The position numbers and the translations under genes are program-made. This document shows positions 9,508-10,587 of a DNA stretch of 10,587 nucleotides, piece by piece. Under the pieces are notes generated by a model. That model made no database searches. It worked only from the letters and a program-made list of their open reading frames with translations, and was not told where the DNA came from. The stretch is taken from the NCBI GenBank assembly GCA_964642385.1, contig CAZXON010000016.1, positions 1 to 10,587 of the forward strand. The letters are read 5' to 3'. How positions within the stretch are numbered: the first letter of the stretch is position 1; each line of letters opens with the position of its first letter. The stretch comes from JBDHUW01 sp964642385. GTDB lineage: Bacteria > Patescibacteriota > Gracilibacteria > Absconditabacterales > Absconditicoccaceae.

Positions 9508-10176
9508 ATGGCAACATGTGTAAAAGAATGGTATCCTGATGCAATAACATGCCTTCAAGTGTACCAAGAATTTAGATGTTCATTTTTCGGTACCATTAAT
9601 GGCGTCGAGCAAATGGAAACTTGGAGCAAAGATAAAGATACTACTGCTCAACTACTCCAAGAATACTATGATAAATCCTATGGAAACTTGGAGTATGGTG
9701 AAATCTATGTAGTTTTAGGTGGCTCTCAAGAAAACATGGAAAAAAGAGCTACAAAAGTTTTTGAAATGAGTAGATATAATGATCACGTTGTTTTATCCGG
9801 ATTGCCTAGTGAAGTAAAATGGATGCAAGATTTCTTTGGAAAAAGAGATATACAACGTAATATTATAATTGGTAATGGATCTTGGGATACGTTAAGCAAT
9901 ATCCAAGAAGATGTAATACCGTCTATAATGGCGAATACGGACAACATCGTGATTCCGACAGGACATGCACATGGAACACGAGTTCAAAAAATTTGGAAGT
10001 ACTTCTACGAAGATACTACTTACAAAAAAACAAGATTAGAAACCCCTTATTCTGGAGAATCAGATGGGGACAATGAAAAAATAATAAATCTTTTTTACAA
10101 ATTCAAAATAGGAATAATATTCTTATCTTGGGTGGCCAAAAAAAGAATAAAAACACAAATAACTTATATAAAATGA
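9508..10176 (+). CDS. DUF218 (YdcF/SanA/ElyC-like) domain protein
   Basis: A 222-residue protein with the DUF218 pattern in order: YVVLGG (67-72), an Arg at 80, LSG (96-98), S125-x-x-T128-x-x-N131 (family S-x-x-T-x-x-N), then T151-x-x-x-H155-x-x-R158 (family T-x-x-x-H-x-x-R). Family members are linked to envelope maintenance in E. coli (SanA, ElyC), but their reaction is not settled. There is no N-terminal membrane helix, so this copy looks cytoplasmic; the last 30 residues are basic and partly hydrophobic. Its 15 glycines all use GGN codons and there is no internal UGA, unlike every gene upstream. It ends at TGA (10174-10176), 16 bases before the next ATG. If UGA is glycine here too, it extends to TAA at 10279-10281 (257 aa). 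I give the shorter form because the extension looks like out-of-frame reading of the next gene. The family call is good; the end is uncertain. Confidence 0.8.
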   Translation: MATCVKEWYPDAITCLQVYQEFRCSFFGTINGVEQMETWSKDKDTTAQLLQEYYDKSYGNLEYGEIYVVLGGSQENMEKRATKVFEMSRYNDHVVLSGLPSEVKWMQDFFGKRDIQRNIIIGNGSWDTLSNIQEDVIPSIMANTDNIVIPTGHAHGTRVQKIWKYFYEDTTYKKTRLETPYSGESDGDNEKIINLFYKFKIGIIFLSWVAKKRIKTQITYIK

Positions 10177-10281
10177 AAAAAAAGTGGAAAATATGTTTTT
10201 TATGATATCGTCTCCTATTTTACTTCCAGCACTAGTAGTTTTTGCTATAGTAAAGGATGCAATGGCTGACAGAAAGCTTAA
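10174..10281 (+). other. read-through extension of the DUF218 gene under UGA=Gly
   Basis: If the TGA at 10174 is decoded as glycine, the frame stays open to TAA at 10279-10281 and contains one further TGA at 10267. The added residues are Ser/Tyr/Cys-rich, have no recognisable fold, and overlap the start and membrane helix of the next gene in another frame. If this is the true end of the protein, the next gene may start lower down at ATG 10262, which would remove its membrane helix. Confidence 0.4.
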
Positions 10282-10474
10282 AAAATATCTACACTATCTT
10301 AAGAATGAGGATGCAATTGATCCTAAAGACGAATTAAGAATATGTAATGAATGCCTAAACTATGTGACACATAGTTTAATTATGTCAGATGGCAACGGGC
10401 CAGAACATATTCGAGCAAGTGAATTTTTGCTCTATCACAGAAAAAACGAATTAGAGCAAGCAGTAAAACTATAA
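10193..10474 (+). CDS. small single-pass membrane protein, 93 aa, unknown function
   Basis: Not recognised. From ATG 10193 it has a hydrophobic helix at about residues 3-20 (ISSPILLPALVVFAIV). A charged, probably cytoplasmic tail follows, with KKYLHYLKNEDAID, a CNEC motif and a Glu/Lys-rich end. It has no internal TGA and ends in TAA. It lies 16 bases after the TGA of the DUF218 gene and before a strong terminator, so the two probably form one operon. GTG at 10184 is an alternative start that adds three residues; a GGA about 7 bases before ATG 10193 is a weak ribosome site. A start at ATG 10262 is possible if the upstream frame reads through its TGA. The CxxC could bind metal or form a disulfide, but nothing else supports that. 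Confidence 0.7.
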   Translation: MFFMISSPILLPALVVFAIVKDAMADRKLKKYLHYLKNEDAIDPKDELRICNECLNYVTHSLIMSDGNGPEHIRASEFLLYHRKNELEQAVKL

Positions 10475-10479
10475 TGAAT

Positions 10480-10514
10480 AAGGGTGTCGCCGTTTTGTGT
10501 GACACCCTTTTTTT
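10480..10514 (+). terminator. rho-independent terminator of the DUF218 operon
   Basis: AAGGGTGTC (10480-10488) pairs perfectly with GACACCCTT (10501-10509) around a 12-base loop. The T-run continues to 10514 and further T-rich sequence follows. It starts 5 bases after the TAA at 10472-10474. Confidence 0.9.
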
Positions 10515-10552
10515 CTCTTTTTTTCACTGATAGAATAAGTATTATGGTACAT

Positions 10553-10587
10553 AATTCATAATTCATAATTCATAATTCATAATTCAT
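10553..10587. repeat. tandem heptamer (AATTCAT) x5 at the window end
   Basis: Five perfect head-to-tail copies of AATTCAT run to the last base of the window, with a partial copy (CAT) just before. The repeat may continue beyond the window. Such a tract can vary in length by slippage and can break an assembly. Confidence 0.9.

Noticed and set aside
1..10587. CRISPR array, insertion sequence or prophage genes
   Set aside because: There are no spaced palindromic repeats, no transposase or integrase motifs, and no terminal inverted repeats visible in any frame on either strand.

Overview
The window reads as DNA from a candidate-phylum bacterium that decodes UGA as glycine (translation table 25; Gracilibacteria/BD1-5 or Absconditabacteria/SR1, in the Patescibacteria/CPR). 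With the standard code the first 9.3 kb breaks into dozens of fragments, each ending in TGA. With UGA read as glycine it becomes three long genes ending in TAA or TAG. Many of the recoded positions fall where the protein families need glycine: the YKPGE box of an alpha-2-macroglobulin, a Gly-rich run mixing TGA, GGA and GGC codons, and the Gly before the catalytic Ser of a penicillin-binding protein. TGG is still used normally for Trp, so this is not the UGA=Trp code.

Layout: (a) 1-204, a degenerate tRNA-Thr(GGU) remnant followed by an intact tRNA-Thr(CGU), with a 17-bp direct repeat before each. (b) 238-6135 (+), a 1,965-aa secreted or membrane-anchored bacterial alpha-2-macroglobulin whose thioester Cys is missing. 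(c) 6168-6200, a bidirectional terminator. (d) 6221-7318 (-), an unrecognised 365-aa cytoplasmic protein behind a consensus promoter. (e) 7506-9260 (+), a 584-aa bifunctional penicillin-binding protein of the PBP1C type, with its own promoter and complete glycosyltransferase and transpeptidase motifs but no C-terminal BiPBP_C domain. (f) 9366-10514 (+), a separate transcription unit of promoter, palindrome, DUF218-family gene, small membrane-protein gene and terminator. (g) 10553-10587, five copies of a 7-bp tandem repeat running to the window edge.

Alpha-2-macroglobulin and PBP1C genes are a known bacterial pair (yfhM-pbpC in E. coli), thought to couple trapping of attacking proteases with cell-wall repair. 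Here the pair is kept, but an opposite-strand orphan gene sits between the two and each partner has its own transcription start arrangement.

The most unusual signal is the change of behaviour at about 9.3 kb. The two genes of the last operon contain no in-frame TGA at all, although all of their roughly 17 glycines could in principle use it (about 40% of glycines do in the neighbours). The DUF218 gene also ends at a TGA 16 bases before the next gene. Under the genome's own code that TGA would be read through, adding about 35 residues that overlap the next gene out of frame. This suggests a recent import from a standard-code donor, or a chimeric assembly.
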